A stretch of 64,000 nt of DNA from Halichondria panicea (Eukaryota; Porifera; Demospongiae; Suberitida; Halichondriidae), in the NCBI RefSeq assembly GCF_963675165.1, contig NC_087386.1, positions 732,931-796,930 on the forward strand, read 5' to 3'. The notes beneath the pieces are model-generated. The model was given only the letters and a program-made list of their open reading frames with translations. It was not told where the DNA came from and did no database searches. Shown one piece after another: positions 1 to 11,100 of the stretch (position 1 is the stretch's first letter; each line of letters begins with the position of its first letter). Made by a program: the position numbers and the translations under genes.

Positions 1-496
1 CGAACGAAAGTGGATTGAAGGAAGTAGATAGAAAGTTTGATTGAGTTTCTAGCCCATCTGATAGCATTCTCTGATAGCTACTCTTAGCCTGCTATGTTAA
101 CAAAAGACTCACAGCCTGCAACAGTGTGGATGATGATCTTCTGAACGGAGTGAAAGCTGACAAGAACCTATATGGACAGGCCACGCCCGTTTAACACTAA
201 CTTTGGTGAAAGTCTACTATACTACTGCTACTGATTCTATCAGAAGAAAATAGCTGTACAACAAACCTACACAGCTATGTCTCTAGCTAGCTAGCTATAT
301 AGCTCTGTGTATGACTTTTAGGATATTTTCTCTGATGAATCCAGTATTATAGGAAATTTTACGGGAAAAAATATCCAATAATTTGGCGCATGCGCAAGCA
401 GTCGATAGCAGGCCTTCTTTCCTATGAAGGCCGGTGAAGGAGGCTTTACTACGAGTAGATCTACTTGTCTCAATTAAGGAATAATATCACATTCAG

Positions 497-885
497 TTAT
501 CTGTATGTGCTCTTCTTTACACTGTCTACCTCCTAACAACAAGTGCTCAGAGCACAAGCATGTCAGCTTGGTAGAATGTGATTGCACACAACGTACCTTA
601 ATCAGTGTCTGTTGTCCATCCAGAGAGTGGTACATGTGGAGAGAACAACAACATGAGATAAAATACCTCACACTAACAGGGTAGAGTGTAGGCACTATAC
701 TGTGATGAATGAATGATGCCAAGTGTGTTTATGGGTGGTCAACAAGTACATCTAGGCACTAGGAGAATGCACTGATCATTGAGTATCTATCTATCATGTG
801 AATATCATACCCTATCCAAATCATCTAGCCCATCCTCCATCAACTGTTGGGAACTAGCAGCATTCAGTGTTGTAGATTCAGCCAT
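497..885 (-). pseudogene. Copy A of a short divergent ORF (broken)
   Basis: This is the counterpart of the candidate three-exon ORF at 16742-17132. Exon 1 (811-885) starts with Met-Ala-Glu-Ser and ends at a gtatga donor. Exon 2 (597-672) is 76 bases instead of the 78 in copy B; the missing two bases shift the frame and give a stop. Exon 3 would be 497-532. I do not recognise the product. It lies head to head with SEC22, so the same spacer may have served as promoter for both. Whether it ever coded is unproven. Confidence 0.3.
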
Positions 886-1049
886 TTCAAGAGAAGGTCT
901 GGAAGGCCCCTTATATTTCTTTGTGGGTGGCTAGAGGCATGAGGGGGTGGGGCTTGTAGCAACACCCACACATTGTTCAATAAAGAAAGGGTTCAAAGGA
1001 CACATAATTATTGTTCCAAATAGAGCACAGAACACACATAAAGCAAGTA

Positions 1050-1448
1050 CCGTATATCTTCTAATTTATCGGACACTTCTAATTACCCGGACACTCTTTT
1101 GGGCAATTTTCGTTGTTCTAATACAACGGACACTCCAGTGCTTTAATATTACATTTGTTCTAAATATCCGGACAATACAGTTGAGTTACATTCACCATTC
1201 ACAGACGGCAAGTAAGACAAGACTTAGAGTGCTGCAGTTAGATAGCTTTGAGTAGCTAGTTTTAGATAGCTAGTGCAACTATTCAGTCGCACACTGGTCT
1301 ATTAAACTTAGCTAGCTCTCATGCAGCTGCTTGCTTGTTCTAATTATTCCGGACACTTCGCATGCTGTATAAAAATCTGTTCCAATTATACCCGGACAAT
1401 TTCCAAAATAATTATTTTTTGCTGTCCGATAAATTAGAAGATATACGG
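1050..1448. mobile_element. Non-autonomous terminal-inverted-repeat element (MITE), TA target site
   Basis: The ends are inverted copies (CCGTATATCTTCTAATTTAT at the left; its reverse complement at the right), each bordered by TA. Inside are further repeats of the motif CCGGACA. The matching place in copy B (TA at 17294-17295) has no insert, so the insertion is later than the duplication. The TA duplication and lack of coding capacity fit a mariner/pogo-type MITE. Confidence 0.85.
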
Positions 1449-1494
1449 TACATATCAGAAGAAGAAGCACTGAAGAAAGAAGAGCTCAGGAACA

Positions 1495-2545
1495 ATGGCC
1501 CACCTGACACTAATTGCCAGAGCCAGTGATGGACTACCTCTGTCTGCATCCATTGTCAATGAAGAGGTAGAGGAGCTACAGTAGATAATACAGTACAGTC
1601 TGCATTGGTCCCATCAGGACACTGTACTGTATGCAGCTCAGTGACATGAATAGTTGTCAAGTCATGATTCTGTAGACATATAAAGAGAACCTTGCTAGAA
1701 TAATACGTGTGTATTGTGTGCTATCTTTAACAGCTTGAATTGTTGCATTCTCCCTCTGCAGTCTGGCCGGGATTATGCTGAATACCAACCCAAGGCCAAG
1801 CAGATATTCCGCAAGCTGTCGTCAGTCAGCCCCCCTCGATGCTCAATCGAGTGTGACCCGGGTCGTATGGTGTTCCAGTAAGCACTCTCCTGTGAATGTC
1901 ATTATTGCCTCGTGGTGTGTATGATGATTGGTACTCTGTCATGGTATAAACTGATGCAATGGATGGCCTTTTGTTTGTGAGCATTTGCTTAACTGTACCA
2001 TACACATTGTAAGTGGTGTGTGTTATACATAGGTCCCTCTATAGTGATTGTCTAACAAGGAACTACCAGTGTACATGTAGTCTAAGAATAGTTGGAACTT
2101 GGTTGGTGATATTATACTCCAGTTTAATGGTGGATGAGGGGCGATGACTTTGAGCTTGAAGCACACACACTAACATGGACCCCCCACACAGCTACATCCT
2201 TGAGGAGGGGATATGCTACCTCGCCCTGTGTGACCCCACCTATCCTGCCAAGCTGGCCTTTAACTACCTCGAGAATCTACACAAAGACTTCAGTGAGCAA
2301 CATGGCAACGATGTACACAAGGCCAGTCGACCGTACCACTTCATTGAGTTTGGTACGTATTTATATCTGCCATCCATATTTTGTAGACTTAATTATAAGG
2401 TCATGCTTTTTCCTATGTCAGCATTGGACATGCACAGCTGGGCAACACCAGCACTTGCAGTTTCTTGTGTGTGTACTGTTTCAATTCAGTGTTGCTACCA
2501 CTGTTATATATAGTACAGAATGTCCTTCCTCTCACACCCACTCAC

Positions 2546-2585
<40 letters not shown>

Positions 2586-2640
2586 AGATCTCAGTGACAA
2601 AGTGGGGAAGCTGGTCGACCACTCTTGTGCCAGAGGCTAA
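1495..2640 (+). pseudogene. Truncated SEC22 copy
   Basis: Exons 1-3 (1495-1566, 1762-1877, 2192-2352) encode the longin domain almost exactly as in the intact gene at 17340. Exon 4, which carries the first half of the SNARE helix and the central Arg, is absent. The start of exon 5 survives (2588-2631) and then runs into foreign sequence, with a stop at 2638-2640. Exon 3 (phase 1) can splice in frame to the exon-5 remnant, which would give a longin-only protein without SNARE helix or membrane anchor. That such a product is made is speculation; loss of function is the simplest reading. Confidence 0.85.
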
Positions 2641-3170
2641 TGGCTGATCAGCTAATGCAGCATGTGAGCATCTCCTGGCTACTGTGGATTGGTTCTTGAC
2701 TGCTAGTTTATGCTCTTGTCTATTGGAGACAATATCTGCCAAGTTTCACCAGAGATGTGTACAAGTATGGTAAGCTGAGGAGTGAGAGTGGCTGGAGCTG
2801 GATCAGCCCTAGTGTGCCCAAGACTCAAGGAGGTCAGTCAGGGTCAATATATACAGTGTATCAGTCTACCTCTTGTAACGAGAACCCCCTACAAGTCTAG
2901 CTTGTAACACCTAGCTAAGTACTGGATTGTGATTTACAATAGTGAGCTCCCTAGCTGAGACTGTCCTGACTTGTAGTTGTTGTAATTGCATTGTCCCAGT
3001 CTAAGGAGGTCTTTATTCCCCTCTGCAGGTGGTTCACCCACTTCTACGTGTGGGGGGTGGTGTGGAACTACTCTGTATTCCTCTACTATACCAGCCACTG
3101 TCTACTGCACACACGACTACCGCTATTGGGACCAACAGCACTGCTGCATTTGAATTCAGGTCTAGTCATA

Positions 3171-3245
3171 TACCGTATAGCGGGTATTTTTCGGGGGACA
3201 AAATATTTGTTGTTCAGCAATATTGAGATATTTCGTGGGTAATAT
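3171..3245. mobile_element. Half copy of the CCGTATAGCG inverted-repeat family
   Basis: TACCGTATAGCGGGTATTTT begins this stretch and is followed by ATATTTCGTGG-type sequence, like the left ends at 12096 and 37577. No matching right end follows, so it is a truncated copy. Similar single ends occur near 13262-13277 and 30325-30350. Confidence 0.6.
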
Positions 3246-3334
3246 TTTCGTGGTTGGAGCAGGTAACGGTAGGCAAAGTCGCTTCATTCGTGGTTAGAGG
3301 TCCAACCACGAACACCACAAATATTTTAATAAAG

Positions 3335-3712
3335 GAAGTTTGTGAAATATTGAAGTAAGAGCTACACAATGGTTTTTGTCCCAGAGAGTGTTTGTCAACT
3401 ATCAGTGAGCTAGCTGGTCTTGAAGATACCACAGTAAGTGCAGTATAGTGCAGTAGTAGTAGATCTAAGAGGTAAACTAATGCTCCAAGATGGTGGAATA
3501 TCTCCTCTACACAATTCTGCAGATGCCTACTATGTATATAAGATGTTCCATCATCCTTGAGCATTAGACTACCTCTTAGATCTACTACTGCACTTACTGT
3601 GTGTATAGTAGGTATCTTCAAGACCAGCTAGCTCACTGATAGTTGACAAACACTCTCTGGGACAAAAACCATTGTGTAGCTCTTACTTCAATATTTCACA
3701 AACTTCCTTCAT
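3335..3712. repeat. Fold-back element (long inverted repeat)
   Basis: The left arm from about 3335 to 3500 is repeated in reverse complement from about 3545 to 3712 (for example CAGAGAGTGTTTGTCAACTA on the left and its complement on the right). The loop is only about 45 bases. It lies in the presumed intron between SRD5A3-like exons 2 and 3. It has no coding capacity. Confidence 0.85.
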
Positions 3713-3919
3713 TTAGAATAATAGCGCATGCATTGCAGAATGCAGAGGCTGCAAAAACACATTGATTTTACAATGACTTCAATGTAAAAGGGCGTGCCAG
3801 CTCAGCACAATTTTACTGCGGAAGCTATACAGGAAGTAGTTAGTGGGCGTTCAAATAGCAATCAAAATTCCAGGCTCTTAAACGAATAGGACAATTGCAC
3901 ATACCTTGATTAAGTGTAC

Positions 3920-4140
3920 TACCAAGGGCGTATAAAAGAAGAGAGGGCATGCAACTCCACTATCAGTACACGTAGCTAGCAGAGTTCAAACGTGGGCGGA
4001 GGAATGTGTGCATTTGCATGAAGTGCTAAAAATAGAAATTTTTATTTTTAGCATTTCATGCACTGTCAATCCGCCCACGTTTGAACTCTGCTCATATCGG
4101 AGTTGCATGCCCTCTCTTCTTTTATACGCCCTTGGTACTA
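3920..4140. repeat. Second fold-back element
   Basis: The left arm (with GGGCGTATAAAAGAAGAGAG) is matched in reverse complement at the right arm (CTCTCTTCTTTTATACGCCC). The centre is the near-palindrome AAAAATAGAAATTTTTATTT. One arm holds a short extra segment, so the arms are not fully symmetric. It is in the same intron as the fold-back at 3335-3712. Confidence 0.85.
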
Positions 4141-4449
4141 CTGTGTAATTGTTGACTTGTGTGTGGGTTGTTAATTCTTGTTTAGGAGTCTCTATTTGAA
4201 TGTCAGCCTTGATCAATGTTTCATTGCAGACTCACCCCTTGCTGGTCTGATTGTAGCCACTCTGTTGTTCCTCTGGGCCTACACATATCATACTGATGTC
4301 ACGTCATCCTTGCACAACTCAGAGCAGTCAAGAACAAGCCACAGTACGGCGGCTGTCATTGCCAAGCAGACTCACGTTTGCATAGACACAAGTTTGAGGA
4401 CTATCCAAACAATAGACAAATTGTTATGACCATTTGTTTATTAGTTGCT

Positions 4450-4690
4450 AATATAATTTATGCTATGTACATGCAGTACTGTATGGTATCATTCATATTC
4501 TCCAATCAATAATCTATCAAATTAATGATCGAAAAATTGAATTTGCAGTGAATAATAATTGACGCTTCTTATGCTATTATTTGTACATGCAGTACATGGT
4601 ACATTGAATTAGTATGACATCATTTATTGTTCAATCAATAAACCTTCAAATGATCGAAAAAATTAATATTGAATTTGGACAATAATTCAG
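4450..4690. repeat. Imperfect tandem duplication of about 115 bp
   Basis: Two AT-rich units each contain a TATGCTAT..GTACATGCAGTAC part, a CAATCAATAA part and an ATGATCGAAAAA part in the same order. This lies between the convergent SRD5A3-like and DUSP12 fragments. I see no gene in it. Confidence 0.6.
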
Positions 4691-4705
4691 TAATTTGCTA
4701 GCTAG

Positions 4706-4870
4706 CTATACAGTTTTGTCCACTTTTCTCCTAGTGAGTGTTCTGGTTTCGTCTATTTGTGCCTTGTGTATCTGGAAGGAGGGCGTGACCCACTGCCCAC
4801 ACGAGCACTGATCACCTGACCAGTTGAATGACCCCACACGAGCCGAGCACTTGAGACACAGAATCTGCCG

Positions 4871-4906
<36 letters not shown>

Positions 4907-5339
4907 CGAACAGTTGAATTCTAGAAAATAACGCAAGGCTATATAGTCTTGGATTTTGACTAATCACAAGACTAGTACATGTATCTAAGCACACCATTGG
5001 AAAGGTAATTCTGAGAGCTATTGAATGCATCAATTAGTTTGAAATTGGACAATCAGAACACAAAATACGGGCTTTCAAGATACGTATCTATTTTTAGCTA
5101 ATGCACAAGTAGCAGCCTCACCTTCCCCTCCACTTTGCCCAGTAGAGAGCTTTCCATCCACTGTACTGGCTCGATGAACCATGAACTACACACATCATGA
5201 GTGGGCCCCTGCTCGTTATAATCCACCGATGATTGAGTGGGTGGAGTTTGCCCTTGCTTTGTCTCTTATATCATTGACAGCAGCCTCTCCTTTACCCACC
5301 TCGTGAGGGAGGACACTCTCGTCAGTGAACAGGAGACGC
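4706..5339 (-). pseudogene. DUSP12: DUSP12 C-terminal zinc-binding region, 5'-truncated
   Basis: DUSP12 is a dual-specificity phosphatase with a C-terminal zinc-binding domain. Three pieces of that domain are present in order: about 5280-5339 (RLLFTDESVLPHE), 5122-5208 (SSWFIEPVQWMESSLLGKVE) and the last exon 4706-4864 (LCLKCSARVGSFNW, then CSCGQWVTPSFQIHK). The spacing of the Cys pairs and the QWMES..LLG, GSFNW and QWVTP motifs fit the family. A roughly 71-base intron inside 5209-5279 would join the first two pieces in frame; otherwise the frame is broken. No phosphatase domain is found upstream on this strand, where EDEM3-like sequence comes instead. I infer a 3' gene fragment. Confidence 0.75.
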
Positions 5340-5507
5340 CTGTGTGTGTGTATGGGGGGGGGGGGGGTTAGTGATGGAGGTATACAAGTTTGTAAACCAT
5401 CTCCAGACAAATACAGTAGCTACTTAATTCATGGTGTGTGGTGTGTGTGTGTGGATGTGAGGGGGTGTATAATTATAAACAACTACAACTGTGCTGACTA
5501 GACAGGA

Positions 5508-7607
5508 TTATTGGCTACTACTGTACATGGTGTCTAGTGTGTGTTTCAGTGAACCTTTAGTGAAGCTGTCAGCGACTGGTTTGTTCTTTGCTGCCTTCCC
5601 AGAAGAGTCTGGTCCGCTAGTGGTGACAGTGACAGTGCTCATATTCACCAGGTCTGTGTTCTTCACCAGTAACTACACACAGAGAGAACAACACCTGACA
5701 CACTCACACAGCCAGGCTACCATAATCTCATTCAAAAGAAGGTACTCTCTATAAAAGAGCTGCCTTACCCCCCCCCCCCCACAATGTGCAGCTGCACCTA
5801 AAAAATGCATACTGAAGTAGCATAGCCGCTACACTGTGTATGTATTGTACCCACTCACTGCCTCTTGGACGACTCTATTGAGGGTGGTGTTAGCGCTGGC
5901 GAGGGAGAGGGGGAAGAGGTGGGCCTCAGTCGTGAACACAAAGTCATCCATGTTCAAGGGACTGTCCCCCTCGTCAGCAAACAACAAGAACAGATACTTG
6001 AACGTCTCAGCCCCAGTACGAAGGAGTCCATTCTATACAGTATCGAAGATTGCCAATGAAATGATATCGTACTACTAGAATATTAAACCCTTTGTGAATG
6101 AGTTTATTAAGACTTTGCGATCTAACCTTTGCATTCTGGTAAGGATAGTGATGTCATACAAGTACCGATATAGGTTTTTGCGAGATCTATGGGGAACTAA
6201 ATTCTAACTATTAGTACATACACAGACACATGGTTCCCCTGACTCACCTGTCCTCGTGAGCGTTGGTTCTGAGGTCCTTGATGGCAGCGAAGCCACACCT
6301 CACTCTGGCGTACTTGTTCAAGTTGTTCACCACTGATCGACTGACGTCCAGGTAGTATGGATCTCCAGTCGCCTGCAGTAGCAACACAACATAATCGTTC
6401 ATTAACTACTTAGCCATCAAAATAATACAGAGAGTAGAGTAGAGCAGTAGCATCACAAGCTTTGGTCAATTACAGTACTTACAGAAATATTCCAATTACT
6501 GAGATGCTTTCTTCGAAACAACAGAAAGTGATATAATTATACATGTACAGCTAATGCATAGAGTAAACACACTCCCCCACACACACACACACACACCCAC
6601 CCCACACACATACACACACCCACACACACACACACCCCACACACACACACCTACCTCCAAATTAAAATTAACTGCAAGTCTCCCCAATTTATCAGCTGCC
6701 ATAACTTGAATTCCGTGGATCCAATTTCAACGATAATATTATTTTCTGAAAGCTTAGAAACACACCTTTCAAATAGCATCATCAAAATTCTTATTTGAAC
6801 GATAAAAATATTTCCAATTAGGCGATACCATGAATAATAGCCCATGGTCCAAGGCCGAAAAATGACAAATTATGGCCCCGACGAATTTTTGGATTGAAAT
6901 ACATCATTTGAAAGGAAATTTTCTAAGCTTTCCGAAAATCACAAAATTTTGGAGATTCGATCAACGGTACTAAAGTTAATAGCTGTTGAAATTAACTGCA
7001 ACTCTCCCCCCCCCTCAATTTAATTATTCTTTTCAGCTGCCATAACTTGAATTCCGTGGACCCCCACCCACCCCACACACACACACCCACCCACCCCCAT
7101 CCCCCCACACACAAACACCCACACACACATGACGGTGTACCTTGTAGAGGAAGTAAGTGCTCTCAATGAACTCAGGCCTGAGAGGGTGGTTTCCCCAGTG
7201 GACCCTGAAGTCATGAGTGAATGCCTCGGGTAGGAAGTTGTGTCTCTCCATCACATGATAAAGCATGTCGTGAATGTGTATAGCTGTGTCTACATCACCC
7301 CACAGAACCTGGAGATAGATACAACAAACCTCGTCATTTAAACATGAAGGTTAGGTAAGTACAGTATATACAAAAATGTATACTGCAGACTACAATAGAC
7401 GGACGCCTCTAAGAAGTACTTTTCTATGTCAAACTGTTCTAGAGAGGTTCAGAGATATTAAGGCAAAACAGAAAACTACGGCACGAAAAACAATTGTTGA
7501 TCTCAGTCTACCATTTTGTGGTACCTTTATCAAAGAGCTACAAATAAATTGGACACAAGTTACGGCCCCTAAAAGGGAGCTAGTGGTTTCTCTTAGTCAG
7601 TGCATGT

Positions 7608-7643
<36 letters not shown>

Positions 7644-7724
7644 CTGTAGACCAGGCCAGAACGCCAGAAGTGAGTCCATGAAAGATCTAGTCATTCGATG
7701 AGGTGAATTCATGCATTCAGCCAT
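5508..7724 (-). pseudogene. EDEM3: EDEM3-like mannosidase fragment with borrowed start codon and frameshift
   Basis: EDEM proteins are GH47 mannosidase-like factors of ER-associated degradation. Exons read: 7644-7724, 7141-7308, 6248-6372, 5859-6032, 5555-5672 (or on to a stop at 5508). Clear family motifs are [72 protein letters not shown] and FVFTTEAH. The signal peptide and the N-terminal half of the GH47 domain are absent. The first exon opens with Met-Ala-Glu in frame, and the 37 bases around that ATG match the start region of the ORF next to SEC22 (near 885 and 17132). Exon 5859-6032 has two surplus bases in the G-run at about 6011-6014, which breaks the frame. The fragment is therefore chimeric and probably dead. 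Confidence 0.75.
6650..7060. repeat. Intronic repeat of the TCTGAAAGCTTAGAAA family
   Basis: Contains CAGCTGCCATAACTTGAATT, TTTTCTGAAAGCTTAGAAA and CATGGTCCAAGGCCGAAAAA, the same words that build the array in the esterase intron (34380-35970) and a copy in a TUBGCP5 intron (21110-21370). No terminal inverted repeats are evident. Next to it are long CA/CCCAC-rich stretches (6575-6650, 7065-7125). Confidence 0.75.
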
Positions 7725-7932
7725 TTCAAGAGAAGGTCTGGAAGGCCCCTTGCATATTGCAACTCACCCTGTCAGCTATAACCTGTTCATAGTAGGAGGA
7801 AAGATAAACAAAGCACAGAGTCTCTTTGTCTTGAAGGTTGGATTTCAATATTTCAAGACATGATTATTCCTTTAATTCTACTAACTGCACTTTGACTTTA
7901 GCGGTGTGATGACGGCTTTTTCAATGTGTGGG

Positions 7933-8021
7933 CGCCTCGATCCCAGGCAGAGTTTTCGCTTTTATAACGGTTAGGCAAACAACTAGTTGTTAGCGAAAAC
8001 TCGGCCTGGGATCGAGGCTAA
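7933..8021. repeat. Hairpin element with GCCTCGATCCCAGGC ends
   Basis: GCCTCGATCCCAGGCAGAGT at the left is matched by its complement (with a few changes) at the right. It is related in the stem sequence TCGATCCCAGGC to the hairpins at 16106-16155 and 53901-53961. It lies just downstream of the ROC-COR gene. Confidence 0.75.
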
Positions 8022-8143
8022 TACTGCACATGCTCAGTTCAACTTCTCACAGAGACTACCAAAAATGTGTTCAGAAAAGCAAAGCATTACAGAAAAAATA
8101 GTATCAATAAAAAACTTTATGATCAAAATCAGTTTTGGTCAGT

Positions 8144-11100
8144 TCAACTCGTATTCTCTACAATGAATCTACAAATGTCTGTAGCAGTGTCTCCTCTTCT
8201 CAGTCCTATGGCAATTTCCACCAAGGCCCTGAAGGTAGCCCTGGAAGGATTCACTCTTCGCCACGCTCTCAATGCATGAGCCACTCCAGCTTGATTGCCA
8301 TAACGACGTGTGACATCAGTTACTTCACTGAGGTCGGCTGGGGTGAGGTTGAGTCGATTCAGCAGGTTAGGAGTTGTGACTGAATGCGAAGAAAAAAGCT
8401 AAGATAATGATAGTCTATATCAAGCACTAAAAATGACCCACATGCAGCCAGGCTAATAAAAAAAAAATACGCAAATACTGAAAATAGTTACCTGTGATGC
8501 TATCAGCCAAATTGATGAGCTTCACTGAGGGCTTTTTGAGAGCGCCTGACAGAAGACTCCATGTTACATCTTGCGTACTCAGGAGCTCAGCCAACATTTC
8601 ACGCAAGCACGACACATTATCGCCACGATGCTTGCTATCGATGTTGGTGAGAATGAAATGACTGAGACCTAGAGCCAATCCCAGATTGAACCAGTGAGGG
8701 CTGGCACTTGCATGTGCAGTGTGTAGTTTCTCGTAAACATGTTGCAGATCGTCAATTGTCAAAGCCTGTACAAAAACAGCAATCAACAGGGTTTCATTTG
8801 GTGAGGGTTGCATGTCCCCTCGGAAATACCGTGAGGTTTTGGTGAACAATAATTGTAAATAACTTCTTGAGAAAACTCAATGGGAATACAAATGAGCAAC
8901 AATAATTATTCTTAATAGGGCAGTATAGTAATGGATTCCTGGGGGCAAGCCACGACCCCAGAGGAGGATGGTCAGGGTCAAAGGTCTTCTGTTTTACAGA
9001 GGACTTTAATTGCATTTTGAACATCTATATACTCTTTCAGTAGAAAATTAATGAAGAATGGAGGTACAAAAGAAAGATTAGACGATGGAAATGCAATTTG
9101 TAAGCAGATTCTATCCTCTTCTGCCACGAACCATCTAGATGCATGTACACTGTATGTCACCTTCACCAAATATTTTACATACACCATTTGCTCAATCCCC
9201 TTACCACGATGATATATGTATGTACAGTATAATAATTATGATTTAGAGTACCTTGTGCATGCTCAGCAGCAGGTGGGGACATTTCTCTGACAATAGAATG
9301 ATTTCACTCTCAGGGATTTCTTGATCGAGCTGTTGATGAGTCACTCCAGTCTTCCTGCACACATCTTCCATTACAGAGGATGATTGAAATTTACCTGAAG
9401 AAAAAACATGAAATTCAATATCAGAAAATATCTAAAATGAAAATATACGACACTCTAATAAGTTCTAATACTTGCCATGCATGTGCTTACCAGATTGTTG
9501 CTGCTGGTTACTCAGTGTCTTTTTTGTACACATATCACTCGCAACAGAGGATGATACATCTAATTGAGGGGAAAACAAAATATAAATTTGAATATTAAAA
9601 ATCACTGTACTCACCAGAACCTTCGCTATCGTCCAGCCAGATTCTATCTTCATCACTGAGCTCTCCCCACACACGTGTCTGAAGGGAGCACTTCCAAAAC
9701 TTACAGCCATTTCGTTCGCTCACATCAGCAAGGTGCAATTTGCGGATGCTTCCAGTGCTTTTCTTGCTGCACGGGCAAAAGATGGCTGTCTTGGGTGTGT
9801 CGTTGTTGTAATGCAACATTTCACACGACGATTTAATGCTGATCAAAATTTCGTTTCGAATTGTAGGGCATACTTGTTTGCGAAGAGCAAAAAGCACATC
9901 GATATACACTTCAAGATACGAGAAGGAGTCGATCAGAGCCACGGTGCACGGGAGATTGGGGATTTCAAGCTGGATACAATTTTTAGCTAAAATGCTTGCT
10001 TCTCCTGAAGGAAGCAACACTTTCCAGCCCAGCCTCTTGATCACGTCCACAACTAGACAGCAAAATACCCCAGAGCGAATACACCCACTACTAAAGTAGA
10101 TAGCGAAGGGTGATATTGTGAAGGAGGAACGAATCTTGTCTAGCTCAGCAGGTGGGATCGATGTGAGTAGAGATGGCATGAAGAACTCGGCTTGGTGGGT
10201 AGTGGCTTCCACTAGTGAAATGGGAGCAATCACAAGAAGATCTTTCATGATCAACAGCATATCTTCTGGAGAAAAGATGCCTTCAACGTAATGCTTCTTA
10301 AAGAATCGTAGAAACTTCAAGATCTTTGAGCAAATAACCAAATCGAGTGGCTAATTGGAGACATTCTTCAATGCCTAGAATACCTCGCTCGAGACTGGCA
10401 GATAAACTCTGGAGAAGTGAATCCAAGAATGACCACCAGATGGGCATTTTGACTTGTAGCGGAATAGAGTCCTCAATAGCAATTCTAATCCTATTGGCAG
10501 TGGCCAGTGAATCTTCTTCTCGGCTGATTGTGTTGAGACCAAAAATCAGATTGTTTAATCCAAGATTTTCGTACACCAATAGCTTCTTGATATCGGGTGG
10601 AAGCATGTCGAGAATCTCTTGATTCCTCTTGATAAGTGTATCCGAGCTCTTCAGCTGATCAAAGAATGTGCCCACAAAGATCATCTTCGGCTTCTTGTCT
10701 TGTGAGGTATGGGACTCAATGGATCGAATGAGACTCTGAAGTGTCTCCCCGAGGGTCATGTGAGATGCATGAGGACTACCAACAAGCTGCCCATCCTTGT
10801 AGTACTCGTCAGAAGGGAAACTGGAGAGTTCGTCAATCAAACGCAGAACTATCAACGCCACTGAAATGTGCTTGATGAAGAGAGGGCTGATGTCGTGGAA
10901 TTGCGGCTGGCCGCCACAGTCGGTAACATACACCCAGTTGGAATCAAACAGTTCTCCTTCTTGCTGGTCACTGCTCGACAGTTGGTTAGTTCCCTGTGTG
11001 GGTGGCTTCAGCTCTTCTGCCACACCACTCACTACACTCACTATCACATCATCAATGGCTTTCTTCAACATTCTTGCAGATCCAGAAAGTGTATCGGAAT

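Larger units (their letters stand above)
1..2631. repeat. Segmental duplication, copy A (SEC22 region, decayed)
   Basis: Position 1 matches position 16247 and the two stretches run nearly identical up to about 2499 / 18349. After a gap equal to 18350-18924 in copy B, a last piece (about 2516-2631) matches 18922-19062. Copy A also has one extra insertion at 1050-1448. Its left limit is outside the window. Copy A has lost one SEC22 exon and the end of another and has a 2-base deletion in the divergent short ORF, so it is the decayed copy. Confidence 0.93.
2640..4429 (+). pseudogene. SRD5A3: Polyprenol reductase (SRD5A3-like), 5' fragment with in-frame TGA
   Basis: SRD5A3 reduces polyprenol to dolichol in the ER membrane for N-glycosylation. 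Exon 1 (2640 to about 2836) reads a hydrophobic start and then LPSFTRDVYKYGKL, like the family's first helix and loop, but codon 20 is TGA (2697-2699). Exon 2 (3029-3159) has WFTHFYVWGVVWN, matching the family motif around SHFY..VLWN. Exon 3 (4230-4429) begins LAGLIVATLLFLWAYTYH and soon runs into unrelated residues and a stop. The catalytic C-terminal half is missing. Its ATG overlaps the stop of the SEC22 remnant (TAATG). The exon-1 donor is uncertain. A TGA-encoded selenocysteine is not expected in this family, so it is most likely a dead fragment. Confidence 0.75.

Noticed and set aside
2547-2580. CA, GT and related microsatellites (also near 4870, 7605, 9905-19960, 56430-56570, 57320-57380, 59278-59312) as features in themselves
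   Set aside because: Common simple repeats in introns of this genome; listed only where they touch coding sequence or a splice site.
2697-2699. Selenocysteine codon in the SRD5A3-like exon
   Set aside because: The family is not known to use selenocysteine, the gene is truncated, and no SECIS-like element was found.
5216-5410. DUSP12 piece fused to the EDEM3-like last exon
   Set aside because: The phase left by exon 5555-5672 does not open the DUSP12 frame, so I treat them as separate fragments.
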